DNA from: Trichoplusia ni | Lineage: Eukaryota > Arthropoda > Insecta > Lepidoptera > Noctuidae | Direction: 5' to 3' | NCBI RefSeq assembly: GCF_003590095.1 | Contig: NC_039502.1 | Coordinates: 62,001 to 126,000 of the forward strand | Length of the DNA: 64,000 bases | In this document: one piece after another, positions 1 to 10,030 of the stretch | Numbering within the stretch: position 1 is the first letter of the stretch | Layout of the letters: each line of letters starts with the position of its first letter | Translations under genes and position numbers: made by a program | Notes under the pieces: model-generated | Told to the model about the DNA's origin: nothing | Database searches by the model: none | What the model saw: the letters and a program-made list of their open reading frames with translations, nothing else

Positions 1-23
1 CCAACTGACCACCTTCCTGCACA
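1..23 (+). repeat. 3' end of the 5' LTR of BEL-1
   Basis: From about base 3 this matches the terminal bases of the 3' LTR (about 5916-5936), both ending in TGCACA. The rest of the 5' LTR is left of the window. Confidence 0.85.
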
Positions 24-28
24 TAATT

Positions 29-46
29 TGGTCCTTCGAGCCGGAT
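29..46 (+). promoter_or_regulatory. BEL-1 primer-binding site, tRNA-Tyr type
   Basis: TGGTCCTTCGAGCCGG begins five bases after the LTR end. Its first 11 bases are complementary to the 3' end of eukaryotic tRNA-Tyr (acceptor stem ...TCGAAGGA plus CCA). BEL-2 in this window has the same 11 bases (52361-52371, minus strand), which supports the call. Confidence 0.75.
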
Positions 47-325
47 CTGCGACCTGAACGAAGCACGCACGAGCAACGAAAAGCATCGAGAAGATCACCA
101 ACGGCAGTTAAAGGTCAGGTCAATCAATCTTTTCCTTCCTCTTTCCTTGCCAAGATTGTGCTAACATTGTTTGAATAGTATTAGTAATCCGTTAATCGTA
201 GGTAGTATCTGTATGTCCGTTAATTTCTCGATTTCTTTGTTTCGTAACGAGTGAATCTACCTACATCTTTGCATATTATCACGACAGTGTTTAGTTACTT
301 GATTTTGTCGCTCGCAATCACCAAA

Positions 326-3300
326 ATGACAAAAAAGAGAAATTCCATCGTAGACACAGAAAGTATTGATGATATTATTCGGGATTTAGTAAAGAAACGC
401 GGTTCCTTGAAGGGCAAATTTACGTTGTTTTCAAAATTTGTTCAATCACTAGAAGCTTCTAATCCAACAGAAATTCAGAAAACGGAATTAGATGAGCGCT
501 TAAAAAAGATAGAAGTCGTGTTTGATCAGTTTTGTAGCATTCAAGATGATATAGATTTGTATGTCTCGGGTAGTCAGATAGATAAAGAACTGCAAGAAAG
601 AGAATCTTTTGAAAATCAATATTATGCTATCGTGGCCAAGTCTAAGTGTATTTTAAAGGAAAGCTCGACAGTTCATAGTGATAACAATAATTGTAAATCA
701 CACGCACACGGTATCAAATTACCCACAATTACTTTGCCGAACTTCGATGGTTCATATGATCAATGGCTCGAGTTTCGAGATACGTTTTTATCACTCGTTC
801 ACAGTAGTAAAACTTTAGATAATATACAAAAATTCCACTATTTGCGGTCAGTTCTATCAGGTAATGCACTACAGGTTATTAAAGCTTTGGAATTTTCCGC
901 ACAAAATTACATCGTTGCTTGGGATTTATTGGAGAATAGATACAACAACAGCCGGTTGCTGGTTCACAATCACGTAAAAGCGTTATTTACCGTCCAGGCA
1001 ATAAATAAAGAGTCAGCTCCTCAAATACGCAAGCTCATGGATGCTATTTCACGTAATCTTCGTGCATTAAAAACATTAGGCGAACCTACCGACACATGGG
1101 ATACGTTAATCATCTATATTATAGTCACAAAGTTAGATTCTACAACTGAGCGCGAATGGGAACTTTTCAGAGGTACCCTCACAAACTCGTCATCAAATAA
1201 AACAATTTCGTTGTCTGATCTAATGACCTTTCTTAAGGACCGCGCGGATTTTCTAGAAACGGTTAAACCTTCTCATAGCAAATCAATGGATAGTAGTCAA
1301 AATAATCACACAAAAAATATGTCGTCAGTAAAAACACATAGTCATGTTTCTACTCAGAAAGATGGAAAGAAATCGGCTAATCACACAAAGTCGCCGCGTT
1401 ACAAGTGCAATTTGTGCAGCTCAAATCATCCTATTTATTCGTGCGATGAGTTCCTTCTTTTATCATCTAAAGATAAATTAAAGTTAATCGACGAAAAAAA
1501 TCTTTGCCGTAACTGTTTACGTGCCGGACACGCGTTAGCGGATTGCTGGTTCGGGCCGTGCAAGCACTGTAATAAAAAACACAATACGTTAATACACAGT
1601 GAATTCGTTGACGCTAACGAACCGTCTACTGTTTCACACACAGCGCAAATAGTGGCTTCAGAGTCCACTACAGAAATCACACATAAAAATATAGCATCTT
1701 CCACTGCATCTCGTTCTCACACGACTCACACGCCTTATAAAGTCGGTAATCTTGATACGCGCTATTTTTATGATCAAGTATTATTATCGACAGCATTAGT
1801 GGAGATTGCGGATGCAGAAAATAAATATCACACTACCCGCGCTCTTCTCGACAGTGGGAGCCAGCACTGTTTTATATCCGAAAAGCTTTGCAAAACCCTC
1901 AACATTCCAACGATACAGTCCACTATGCAAGTCATTGGGGTAGGCAACTCCGTGACACAATCCACACAATTATGTAAACTAAAAATGCGATCTAAAACAA
2001 GCTCTTATAACACACACATTAATTGCTTAGTGTTGTCTCAAATTACAGCAAAATTGCCGTCACTAGGCATCCATCATAAAATCGAAATTCCTAATAACAT
2101 ACAACTTGCGGACCCTGACTTTCATTCAAGTAATGAAATTAATTTATTAATTGGTGCCGACAAGTTTTGGGATCTGCTAAATGAAGGTCTAATACGTTTG
2201 CCTAAAGGTCCTTATTTGCAAAACACAAAGCTTGGCTGGGTTATCTCAGGTTCAGTTCAAAACCAAAATAAACATAGTTCAAATACTCGTACACAATGTA
2301 ATTTCACACAAGCATTGGACATCGAACTTAAACGTTTCTGGGAACTCGAAGAGATCACCTGTAATAAACAAATAATGACAAAGGAAGAAATCGCATGCGA
2401 AAAATTGTTTAAAGACACCACTTTGCGTGACGATAAGGGTCGTTTTTCAGTGCGTATTCCGCTTAAGGAATCAGCTGATGAGCTGCGCGATACGTTTTCA
2501 ATGGCCGAGAACCGGTTCTTGGCACTCGAGCGCAAACTAATCCGAAATTCACCTAGTTATAGGCAAATGTATTGCAATTTTATGAAGGAATATTTAAGTT
2601 TAGGGCACATGAGCCGTATCGCAGAATATACGCCGCCTTACTATTTCCTGCCCCATCACGGTGTCTTTAGGGAACACAGTACAACCACAAAACTTAGAGT
2701 AGTGTTCGATGCGAGTGCCAAGTCTACGTCAGGCAAGTCTTTAAATGACATACAGTTTACTGGTCCGTCTTTACAAAATGACATATTCGCTATTTTATTA
2801 CGGTTCCGGCAATTTAAGTATGTCGCCTGTGCCGACATCGAGAAAATGTACCGTCAGATATTGGTTCAATCAGACCAAAGACGATTACAATTAATTCTTT
2901 GGAGGGAGAAGCCGTCTGAACCCCTTGGCATATATCAACTTAACACCGTCACCTATGGGACGGCATCCGCGCCTTATTTGAGTATTCGGTGTCTTAAACA
3001 ACTCGCGTTGGAATGCGATGATGACGTCATTGCACAAGTCATTAATAACGACTTCTACGTGGATGACCTAATAACGGGAAATGAAGATCATCAAAAATTA
3101 CTAGAGATATGTAATGGGGTTGCTAAAGTTCTAGAATCAGCTTGTTTTCCGCTGAGAAAGTGGATCTTCAATGCAAAACCTGCGCAAACCCAATTCGAAT
3201 CTACGTTTAAAGAGTTATCTTTAGGAGACTCATGCCACACCAAAACGCTGGGATTGGGGTGGTTTAATTCTTCGGACGAATTGTACTTTAACACTCAACA

Positions 3301-3814
3301 TGAGTATACTTTAACTCATGCGACTAAGCGTAGCATTCTTTCCTCTATCGCGCAAATATACGACCCTTTGGGTCTACTCACCCCGATGATAGTCATTGCC
3401 AAGATAATACTTCAAAAACTGTGGTTAGCAAAGATAGGTTGGGACGATCCAATTCCTAAGAATATTTTATTAGATTGGCAGAACTTTGTAAACAAGCTAC
3501 ATTATTTACAACATTTGCGCATACCTCGTTATGTGATAGGAGATAACGCGCACACAATTGAGTTACACATTTTTTCTGATTCATCGAAAGATGCATACGG
3601 GGCATGTGCGTATATACGTAGCTATACAGATACAGTGATAACCGTGCATTTGTTATGTGCGAAGAGCAAAGTGGCACCGGTGAAACCGGTTTCCATTCCA
3701 CGCTTAGAACTGTGCGGCGCGGTAATAGGCGCGAGACTTTACAAAAAGATAATTAGTTCGTTACGATTAACGTTTAATTTAATAATATATATTTCTGGTC
3801 AGATTCTACCGTAG
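326..3814 (+). CDS. BEL-1 gag-protease-RT-RNase H polyprotein, first frame
   Basis: The frame is open from 251, but the first ATG is at 326 (MTKKRNS), taken as the start. Domains in order: DUF1759 gag (FDGSYDQWLEFRDTF near nt 740-785); Cys/His zinc knuckles from nt 1406 to about 1610 (CNLCSSNH, CRNCLRAGH, CKHCNKKH); aspartic protease DSGSQHC with its Asp at nt 1850; RT with ADIEKMYRQ at nt 2831 and the catalytic YVDD at nt 3056; RNase H starting FSDSSKDAYGA at about nt 3572. All these catalytic residues are present. The frame stops at 3812-3814 inside RNase H. The next RNase H block (WSDST) lies upstream of that stop in another frame, so a single-base loss around 3770-3790 is likely. BEL elements normally have one polyprotein, so I read this as damage. 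Confidence 0.9.
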   Translation: MTKKRNSIVDTESIDDIIRDLVKKRGSLKGKFTLFSKFVQSLEASNPTEIQKTELDERLKKIEVVFDQFCSIQDDIDLYVSGSQIDKELQERESFENQYYAIVAKSKCILKESSTVHSDNNNCKSHAHGIKLPTITLPNFDGSYDQWLEFRDTFLSLVHSSKTLDNIQKFHYLRSVLSGNALQVIKALEFSAQNYIVAWDLLENRYNNSRLLVHNHVKALFTVQAINKESAPQIRKLMDAISRNLRALKTLGEPTDTWDTLIIYIIVTKLDSTTEREWELFRGTLTNSSSNKTISLSDLMTFLKDRADFLETVKPSHSKSMDSSQNNHTKNMSSVKTHSHVSTQKDGKKSANHTKSPRYKCNLCSSNHPIYSCDEFLLLSSKDKLKLIDEKNLCRNCLRAGHALADCWFGPCKHCNKKHNTLIHSEFVDANEPSTVSHTAQIVASESTTEITHKNIASSTASRSHTTHTPYKVGNLDTRYFYDQVLLSTALVEIADAENKYHTTRALLDSGSQHCFISEKLCKTLNIPTIQSTMQVIGVGNSVTQSTQLCKLKMRSKTSSYNTHINCLVLSQITAKLPSLGIHHKIEIPNNIQLADPDFHSSNEINLLIGADKFWDLLNEGLIRLPKGPYLQNTKLGWVISGSVQNQNKHSSNTRTQCNFTQALDIELKRFWELEEITCNKQIMTKEEIACEKLFKDTTLRDDKGRFSVRIPLKESADELRDTFSMAENRFLALERKLIRNSPSYRQMYCNFMKEYLSLGHMSRIAEYTPPYYFLPHHGVFREHSTTTKLRVVFDASAKSTSGKSLNDIQFTGPSLQNDIFAILLRFRQFKYVACADIEKMYRQILVQSDQRRLQLILWREKPSEPLGIYQLNTVTYGTASAPYLSIRCLKQLALECDDDVIAQVINNDFYVDDLITGNEDHQKLLEICNGVAKVLESACFPLRKWIFNAKPAQTQFESTFKELSLGDSCHTKTLGLGWFNSSDELYFNTQHEYTLTHATKRSILSSIAQIYDPLGLLTPMIVIAKIILQKLWLAKIGWDDPIPKNILLDWQNFVNKLHYLQHLRIPRYVIGDNAHTIELHIFSDSSKDAYGACAYIRSYTDTVITVHLLCAKSKVAPVKPVSIPRLELCGAVIGARLYKKIISSLRLTFNLIIYISGQILP

Positions 3815-5733
3815 TGCTAGGATGGCTCAAAATGCCACCGAATCAGTTAAAACCATTCGTGCAAAATCGTGTTGTGGAAGTAAACGAACTAACGGGTGAT
3901 AAAGCATGGCTTCACGTTAGTGGTAAACAAAATCCAGCTGACTTATTATCGCGCGGAGTGCAATTGGATGTGTTGAATTCTTCTGATCTATGGTGGCGTG
4001 GGCCTTCATTCTTACATGTTCATGGGATGGAAGGTAAGCATAGTAACAATCCAAATATTAATTTCGATGAATTACCAGAATTAAAATCCACAAAAATCAC
4101 ATTAGTAAATCAAACGATACCGAGTACTTTTCCTTTCGAAAGGTTTTCCAATTTAACTCGTATGCTACGTGCGGTGGCTTATATAATTCGTTTTGTGAAT
4201 AATTGTCGACATAAAATTAAATCTCGGCGCCTCATAGATAATTTGTCGGTTGATGATTTAAACACGTCAACAATAATTTTAACGCGTATTGTACAACAAC
4301 AATCTTTTCCAACTATTTATGATAACTTAATTAGGAAAAAATCTTTAAAGTGTCCTCGTAATATTTCTAATTTAAACATATTTTTAGACGAGCATAATAT
4401 AATCAGAGTAGGAGGTAAAATAGAAAATTCCGAATCATTCTCATTTGACAAAAAGCACCCTATATTGTTATGCAGTCGACATAGATTCACGCGTCTGTTA
4501 TTTGAACATAAACATAGGGAATTATTACATGCGGGGCCCCAATTGTTACTCGCTACGATACGAGAATCTTGGTGGCCACTTAGAGGTCGGAACTTGGCAA
4601 AACAAATAGTGCATACCTGTGTGAAATGTGTTCGTATGAAAGCCAAACCTTTAAATATTCAGATGGGTAATTTACCAAATGAAAGATTGATACCCGGGTA
4701 TCCATTCATGAACTGTGGGGTCGACTATGCCGGACCATTGTTCATGTTGAACCGTCCCGGAAGGGGGGCAAAGTTAACGAAATGCTACATATGTTTATTC
4801 GTGTGTTTTACAACGCGTGCTGTACACATAGAGTTGGTTACGAATCTCACGACTGAAGCATACCTATTAGCATTAAAGCGCTTTATTTCTAGACGAGGTA
4901 AACCTTTGCAGATCTTTTCTGATAACGGTACAACATTTGTAGGTGCTCTAAAGGAATTTGCTAAATTTCTAGTAGATAATGATAGTGATATCCAGGATTA
5001 TGCTTCAAATAATTTAATTAAATTCACTTTCATTCCGCCGTATTCTCCTCATTTTGGTGGTCTGTGGGAGGCAGGCATCAAGTCATGTAAATTTCATTTA
5101 ACTCGCGTAGTAGGAAATGCACGTTTAACTTACGAGGAATTAAGTACTGTGTTAGCACAAATCGAGGCTGTCCTCAACTCCCGTCCCATGTTCCCGTTTT
5201 CCTCCGACTCCTGCGACTTTCTTCCTCTGACTCCCGCTCATTTCCTGATTGGCCGACCGCTCACTGCACCCGTCAGTCAAGACTTGACCACAACGGCTAC
5301 GCAGCGTCTTCGCAGATACGATCGTGTGGAACAGATGCGTCAAACCTTCTGGAGCAGATGGTCTAAGGAATATGTTTCTGAACTCCAGAAAAGAAACAAA
5401 TGGCAGACCAACCAGGATACTATCGTTCCCGACACACTCGTGCTCGTGAAAGAAGACAACCTACCTCCACTCAAGTGGCGCCTTGGACGAGTTCTACAGA
5501 CATTCCCGGGCAAGGATGGCATCGCCCGCGTTGCACACATAAGAACAGCGACGGGCAACATCAAGCGGTCATACTCTAAGATATGCCCACTCCCGCTTCC
5601 TGATGACAACATCGCGACAGCTGCTTCTTTGGAACCGGGTGCTTCCAAGGCCGGGGGCATGTTTACGAGTACGTGGCGCCATCCAGCGGACGTCATCGGC
5701 AACAGCAGCACGGGCGACGGCGACGCGGAATAA
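3814..5733 (+). CDS. BEL-1 RNase H end, integrase and DUF5641 tail, second frame
   Basis: This is the continuation of the polyprotein after the frameshift; homology in this frame begins upstream of 3814 (about 3790), so 3814 is not a real start. Visible blocks: RNase H C-terminus (NPADLLSRG); integrase H2C2 zinc-binding region ending CVKCVRMKA; integrase core with GVDYAGPL (first Asp), FSDNGTTF (second Asp) and HFGGLWEAGIKS (catalytic Glu); then the DUF5641 chromatin/DNA-binding-like tail (WSRWSKEYVSELQKR, WRLGRVLQTFPG). All three integrase catalytic residues are present. The last 24 codons lie inside the 3' LTR. Confidence 0.9.
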   Translation: MLGWLKMPPNQLKPFVQNRVVEVNELTGDKAWLHVSGKQNPADLLSRGVQLDVLNSSDLWWRGPSFLHVHGMEGKHSNNPNINFDELPELKSTKITLVNQTIPSTFPFERFSNLTRMLRAVAYIIRFVNNCRHKIKSRRLIDNLSVDDLNTSTIILTRIVQQQSFPTIYDNLIRKKSLKCPRNISNLNIFLDEHNIIRVGGKIENSESFSFDKKHPILLCSRHRFTRLLFEHKHRELLHAGPQLLLATIRESWWPLRGRNLAKQIVHTCVKCVRMKAKPLNIQMGNLPNERLIPGYPFMNCGVDYAGPLFMLNRPGRGAKLTKCYICLFVCFTTRAVHIELVTNLTTEAYLLALKRFISRRGKPLQIFSDNGTTFVGALKEFAKFLVDNDSDIQDYASNNLIKFTFIPPYSPHFGGLWEAGIKSCKFHLTRVVGNARLTYEELSTVLAQIEAVLNSRPMFPFSSDSCDFLPLTPAHFLIGRPLTAPVSQDLTTTATQRLRRYDRVEQMRQTFWSRWSKEYVSELQKRNKWQTNQDTIVPDTLVLVKEDNLPPLKWRLGRVLQTFPGKDGIARVAHIRTATGNIKRSYSKICPLPLPDDNIATAASLEPGASKAGGMFTSTWRHPADVIGNSSTGDGDAE

Positions 5734-5936
5734 CGCGCGGCGGCAGGGGGCACCGGGCCCTCCCCCCGCACTTTTTGAGTATATAAACGGTGTACCCACC
5801 CGCGACCGCGCTACTACAACTATTATTCGGAAACCATTGTACCTAATTTGTCATCATTAAAATCTCAGTTCATCATCATCAGTCTTTTCATCAACGCCGA
5901 TATCCTCAACAAGACAACTGACCACCTTCCTGCACA
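5660..5936 (+). repeat. BEL-1 3' LTR (about 277 bp)
   Basis: It starts TGTTTACGAG just after a purine-rich tract (GGCCGGGGGCA) and ends CCTGCACA. A TATA box (GTATATAAAC) lies at 5780-5789 and an ATTAAA poly(A)-like signal at 5856-5861. The end of pol overlaps its first 74 bases. The start is inferred from the polypurine tract and TG dinucleotide because no full 5' LTR is available for comparison. Confidence 0.8.
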
Positions 5937-7642
5937 GTAAGTCCACCGGACTACCTGTAAAACTAGGGGTACCCCAGGGTTCAATACTCGGCCCATTTTT
6001 ATTTTTAGTATATATTAATGACTTACCATTCTTTTTAAAAGGCATATGTGACGTTGTGCTCTTTGCAGACGATACTTCCTTAATATTTAAAGTTAACAGA
6101 AACAGAAATGACTTTAACGAAGTAAATAGTGCACTTACTCGGGTCACACATTGGTTTTCAGTTAATAATTTAGTTTTGAATGCCAAAAAAACCAAATGTA
6201 TTAAATTCGCGATGCCTAATGTTAAGAATCTTGGGCCAAATATTGTTATAAATAATGAAGTACTAGAGACTGTAGAGTCAACGGTTTTTCTCGGCGTTAC
6301 AGTTGATGCAAAATTAAAATGGACGGCGCATATTGCATACCTAGCAAATAAACTCAGCTCTGCGGCTTATGCGGTTAGAAAAGTTAGGCAGATTACTGAC
6401 GTGGACACAGCTCGTCTTGTTTATTTTAGCTATTTCCACAGCGTTACGTCCTATGGCATACTTTTGTGGGGTAGGGCAGCAGATATCGAATCGATATTCG
6501 TCTTACAAAAGCGAGCTGTCAGATCCATTTACCAACTAGGCTCTAGAGTTTCTCTTAGGGAGCGGTTTAAAGAGATAGGCATTTTAACGGTAGCATCCCA
6601 ATTTATTTTAGATAATATACTACTGATACGAAAAAACCTTCGCTTATACTCCAAAAATAGTGATATTCATAGTATAAATACACGGAATAAACATAAGTGA
6701 ATTGGTACATCGCACCGGTTACACAGGGTACACAATTCATTTGTGGGACTTGGTGTTCGCCTCTACAATAAACTGCCTCTCACTTTATTGGAATTGCCTT
6801 TTACCTCATTTAAAACAACGGTTAAAGATAAACTGTGCAAGAAGGCTTACTATACAATCAATGATTATTTAAATGATAAAAATAGTTGGTCGCCGTGATT
6901 TGCACAGGACGGTTTAGTGTGGATTAATGTTTGACGTGTATTTGTGTAATTTGATAGACATACTCTATGTGTGTAACATTGTGTTACCTATTTTGTTTTA
7001 TTTTTAGTATAATTATACGCATGCACGTATATATTATTTATTATAAATTTTGACATGTATAATTTATTAATTATAAAATTGAATGACGTAGCAATTTATG
7101 CCGCCTCCGTGTTTAGGGCTATGCCAGGTAAATCAACGTTTGGGGTATTTCTTTCAGTCTTATTTTATTTTATTAGCCGGCAGCAGATACGTCATGCTCC
7201 CTAAGTCGTCACTGCCTGCGGTGGCGTCTTGGGTCGGGTCACTTCCTTCCCTCTAATATGGCGAGGGAGGTGATGGCTGACCCTTGCGTCATACTCGTGA
7301 ACGGGTGCTGCTTGCGGTGGCTGGTCGGTCTGCTGACCTTGGCCTTAGTACTTACAGTTTAATTTCGTATAGGTTTATATACAGCGACCTCAAACTTTTG
7401 TTTGTTTGGCATGGCACCTGCACACTTATTTTTGTTATTGTTCTGTACAATTATAATATTTTTTGTAAACGGAATGACAGCGTGCTGCTGGGGAGTTTGT
7501 TGCGCCGTTTCTTCTCTCACAGCAAAAGCACTTAGGAAGCGGTGAAGGGTGGGCGAAACTGGGTGCTGTCCAATGTAAATGACCTTCAAAAAGTGCTACT
7601 TAGTAGCCTAATTTGAATAAATGAATTTTGATTGATTGATTG
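5937..7642 (+). mobile_element. CR1/Jockey-group LINE, 3' half, interrupted on the left by BEL-1
   Basis: RT homology begins immediately after the BEL-1 LTR (GVPQGSILGP, then FADDTSL), so BEL-1 jumped into this LINE. After the ORF2 end at 6898 comes about 740 bp of 3' UTR, an AATAAA near 7616 and a (TTGA)n tail at about 7626-7642. The 3' UTR end (GTTGCGCCGTTTCTTCTC, then a CTTCAAAAAGTGCTA block) resembles 3' ends I have seen on many lepidopteran LINEs. Clade assignment within the CR1/Jockey group is not firm. Confidence 0.85.
5941..6898 (+). pseudogene. LINE ORF2 fragment: RT palm/thumb and C-terminal domain
   Basis: The frame carries the RT motif GVPQGSILGP, the catalytic FADD block and the C-terminal region ending NDKNSWSP. 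Its C-terminus matches LINE F at 24075-24545 (compare IFVLQKRAVRSIYQLG with IFVLQKRAVRAIYNLG). An in-frame TGA at 6698-6700 lies in a stretch that the LINE F copy reads through, so this is a nonsense mutation and not the natural end. The natural end by alignment is the TGA at 6896-6898. Confidence 0.85.
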
Positions 7643-7674
7643 ATAGAAATCTAAATAATTATTTAGATTTCTAT
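7643..7674. repeat. Perfect 32-bp palindrome
   Basis: Two 16-base halves (first half ATAGAAATCTAAATAA) are exact reverse complements with no spacer. It sits exactly between the (TTGA)n tail of the LINE and the truncated 3' end of Gypsy G1. Origin unknown; see findings. Confidence 0.95.
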
Positions 7675-7754
7675 GGTCGAACCTCATGAGTCAGTCCCCG
7701 AAATATCCCCTTATAGTAAAGGAAAATCAATTGACAAGATTAATTACCTAATGA

Positions 7755-8110
7755 CTACAATTCTTCAGTTTCGGAGGCAGAGAGGGTTTCAGAGCTCGCA
7801 GTCAAGGTGCGTGAACTACAAATTGACAAGGTATCACTATCATCATCGGGTGATATGCATTCCACTCCCTGATCGTGTGCCGCCGTATCGGCCTCCTCTA
7901 AATGATTAGTATATACGGTAGATATATCTAGTAAGCCTTCATAGCCCCGGGTACCGCACGCAGATTTTCGTGGCTATATTTCAATGTTCTATTAGATTCA
8001 TCTAAGTTTTTCAATTCGTATCTATCATTGTCTAACACGTTACTTATAACAAAGGGGCCTCTAAATTTTCTATTGAGTCTGACTTCTTTCACTGCATTTA
8101 ATGAAAACAA
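7755..8110 (-). pseudogene. G1 pol C-terminus with acidic Ser-rich tail
   Basis: The integrase C-terminal GPF/Y-type module is seen as FRGPFVISNVLDNDRYEL in one frame (8110-7928). After a frameshift near 7950 the homology-like reading continues as an acidic, Ser/Thr-rich tail (SPDDDSDTLSICSS) to a stop at 7755-7757. A tail of similar composition is present, but encoded after an intron, in the young Gypsy G2 of this window. Confidence 0.65.
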
Positions 8111-8131
8111 AGTCGCCCTTAGAAGACGGCT

Positions 8132-9031
8132 TTATGGTTGCATACCGCGATTGAAACGTGTTACTTCTGACGCAGCCGCCTTTTTAATATTTTCGGATGC
8201 TACCTCGCGAATCCTGTCTAAGTCTAATCGGGAGTCTACCTCTGAATTTGGAGCTATTCTAGCTAAACCTAAAGAGCGGGCGCGAATTCCAAACATAAGC
8301 TCTGTTGGCGTGAAGCCAGTTACCCTAGATCGTGTACTATTTAACGCTAATTGTACGTCAAGAAGTTCGTCACGCCAGGTTTTATTCGGATCATTTTCTA
8401 TAATAGTCAGTAAGCATTTTAGTGTCCGCATGACATACTCGAGGAGGACATATTTTGTGAAAGCGTCTATAATGACTGAAGAATACTCCTTCTTATCACT
8501 TTTTCCGCTCAACTTCTCCGTGATGTCAATGTGTATGGTATGCCATGGCGTGGATACTTTGGGTATGGGATGAAGTTGGACTTGTTGAGCACCTGAACAT
8601 CCTTTAGAAGCTTTGCACACTATGCATGATTCAACAAATTTACGCACTTGCTTAGCCATTTGAGGGAACCAGTATTGCTCATAGATTTTATCAAGAGTTT
8701 TGTCTGCACCAAGGTGCTTTATTTCTGTGTGTACATGGTTAATTAAAGTCCACGTTAATGACCGGGGAACTATCGGAAGCCAGTAACTGTTCTTGTTACG
8801 CTCAACCTTTCTGTATAGCACACCATTACAAACATCGTAAGTGTGAGCGATCGTTTCAGAGAGCTCGCTATTGTCATGTTTATTGATAAGGTCTTGGATT
8901 TCAGGATCGCGTTTTTGCTCTACCGAAAGCCAGCCTTGATGCAATTCAACAAACCGGACAGTTTTAGTTTTATTAGGCGCTTCCGATTCTGGGATTGGAT
9001 TAGGTACCTCTGCTACAGGGTTACTGGACAA
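8132..9031 (-). pseudogene. G1 integrase with internal deletion
   Basis: The frame includes the region after RNase H, the H2C2 zinc-binding segment (HTEIKHLGADKTLDK ... CIVCKA), and the first integrase core block (WHTIHIDITEKLSG). At YVLLEYVMRTLKCL the sequence jumps to DPNKTWRDELLDVQLALNSTRS, which lies after the catalytic Glu in intact integrases. The second Asp and the Glu are therefore missing, and the enzyme cannot be active. The frame stays open because the deletion is in phase. Confidence 0.85.
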
Positions 9032-9091
9032 ATAATCTGCGTGTTCTATGCTACTCCCCTGATTATGAATAATATCGAAATCATAGGCCTG

Positions 9092-9676
9092 CTAGAAGGC
9101 CCACCATCTATGAACCCGAGGAGTGAGGTCGATCTTTGATTTTGACGCTTTCAGGGAGTTACAATCTTTAAAGACTGTGAAATGCCGCCCATACAAATAA
9201 TGCCTGAAGTTTTCAACGGCTTTAACAACGGCTAGGGTCTCTAATTCATAAGAATGATACCGTGACTCCGCGTCTGTAGTTCGCCGACTAAAGTAAGACA
9301 CTACATGGGGAAGGTTATCTTTTCTTTGAATTAGGATTGCGCCATACCCGTCGGAGCTTGCGTTAGTGTGAAGTTCTATGGGGGCATCTGGATTAAAAAT
9401 GGTTAAAACTGGCTCTGATGTTAGAATTTCAATTACTTTTCTGTGAATTTTGTTATGGTTAACTGTCCATTTGATAGGTCCTTTTAATTTGGTTAAAGGA
9501 TACAGTGGTCCTACAACACGGGTAAAATTCGGTATGAATCGTCTAAAATAGGAAGCGAGGCCTAGAAATTGCCTGACATGAAAAGCTGTTTTCGGAGTAG
9601 GTGCTTCTGCTTAAGCTTTAACCTTCCGAGGATTTGGGGAGACTTCTCCTGCCTCTATGACGAACCCAAGATAATA
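9092..9676 (-). pseudogene. G1 RT end and RNase H
   Basis: Reading on the minus strand from 9676: YLGFVIEAGEVSPNP, the connection (RQFLGLASYFRRFIPNF), then RNase H (ESRYHSYELETLAVVKAVE, RHYLYGRHFTV). The first RNase H block reads HTNASS where intact Gypsy enzymes have HTDAS, so the first catalytic Asp is Asn. An in-frame stop follows KVKA near 9615. The 5' edge at 9676 abuts the tail of an inserted LINE-type element. Confidence 0.85.
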
Positions 9677-10030
9677 GAAAGGAAGAAAGAAAGAAAATAC
9701 TTTTATTCACGCACGCGTGTGACACAGCTTTACAAACAATAAACATAAATAATAAAAAAAAATAGCAGTCGTTAGAAATAAGAAAAGACGAGTTACAATT
9801 AAAAAACAGTAATGGGAAATATGTGTCACACCCCACGTGAAACGGCCCTTGCTCAGCATAATGCTGAGACCCGGCTAATACAGGACAAAAGCCTCAGCGC
9901 TGATTTTCAGCGAGAGCCGAAGCTAACGCGATGACGTCTGCTGGGGCAAGAATTAAATAAGGTGTAAAAAATAAACTAAACAGATATCATAATAGAAAAA
10001 AATAAATACAGACTAAAATCGACTAAATAG
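9677..10030 (-). repeat. LINE-type 3' end, minus strand, with (TTTC)n tail
   Basis: On the minus strand an AATAAA (complement near 9699-9706) is followed by a TTTTCTTTCTTTC tail (9677-9698), the layout of a LINE 3' end. Upstream is about 320 bp of noncoding sequence with the block CTCAGCGCTGATTTTCAGCG, a variant of which also occurs at about 59490-59505. No ORF is readable. It lies inside the insertion that splits G1 and may be the 3' UTR of LINE B or a separate short insertion. Confidence 0.5.

Larger units (their letters stand above)
1..5936 (+). mobile_element. BEL/Pao LTR retrotransposon BEL-1, 5' LTR mostly outside window
   Basis: The first 23 bases are repeated as the last bases of the 3' LTR (ends ...CCTGCACA at 23 and at 5936), so the window opens at the very end of the 5' LTR. 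Order inside: primer-binding site, DUF1759-type gag with zinc knuckles, DSG protease, RT, RNase H, integrase, DUF5641 tail, 3' LTR. That order and the DUF1759/DUF5641 modules are diagnostic of BEL/Pao. The element sits in a LINE whose RT continues at 5937. One frameshift in RNase H separates two long open frames, so this copy is nearly but not fully intact. A target duplication cannot be tested because the left flank is missing. Confidence 0.93.

Noticed and set aside
3770..3830. Programmed -1 frameshift between the two BEL-1 frames
   Set aside because: BEL elements use one polyprotein, the shift falls inside RNase H and no slippery heptamer with downstream structure was evident, so a mutation is more likely.
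5569..5860. Several frames antisense or shifted in the BEL-1 LTR
   Set aside because: All overlap the pol tail and LTR in other frames; GC-rich shadows.
7284..7589. Short frames between LINE ORF2 and the (TTGA)n tail
   Set aside because: They fall in the LINE 3' UTR, have no homology and differ from the expected C-terminus, which already ended at 6898.
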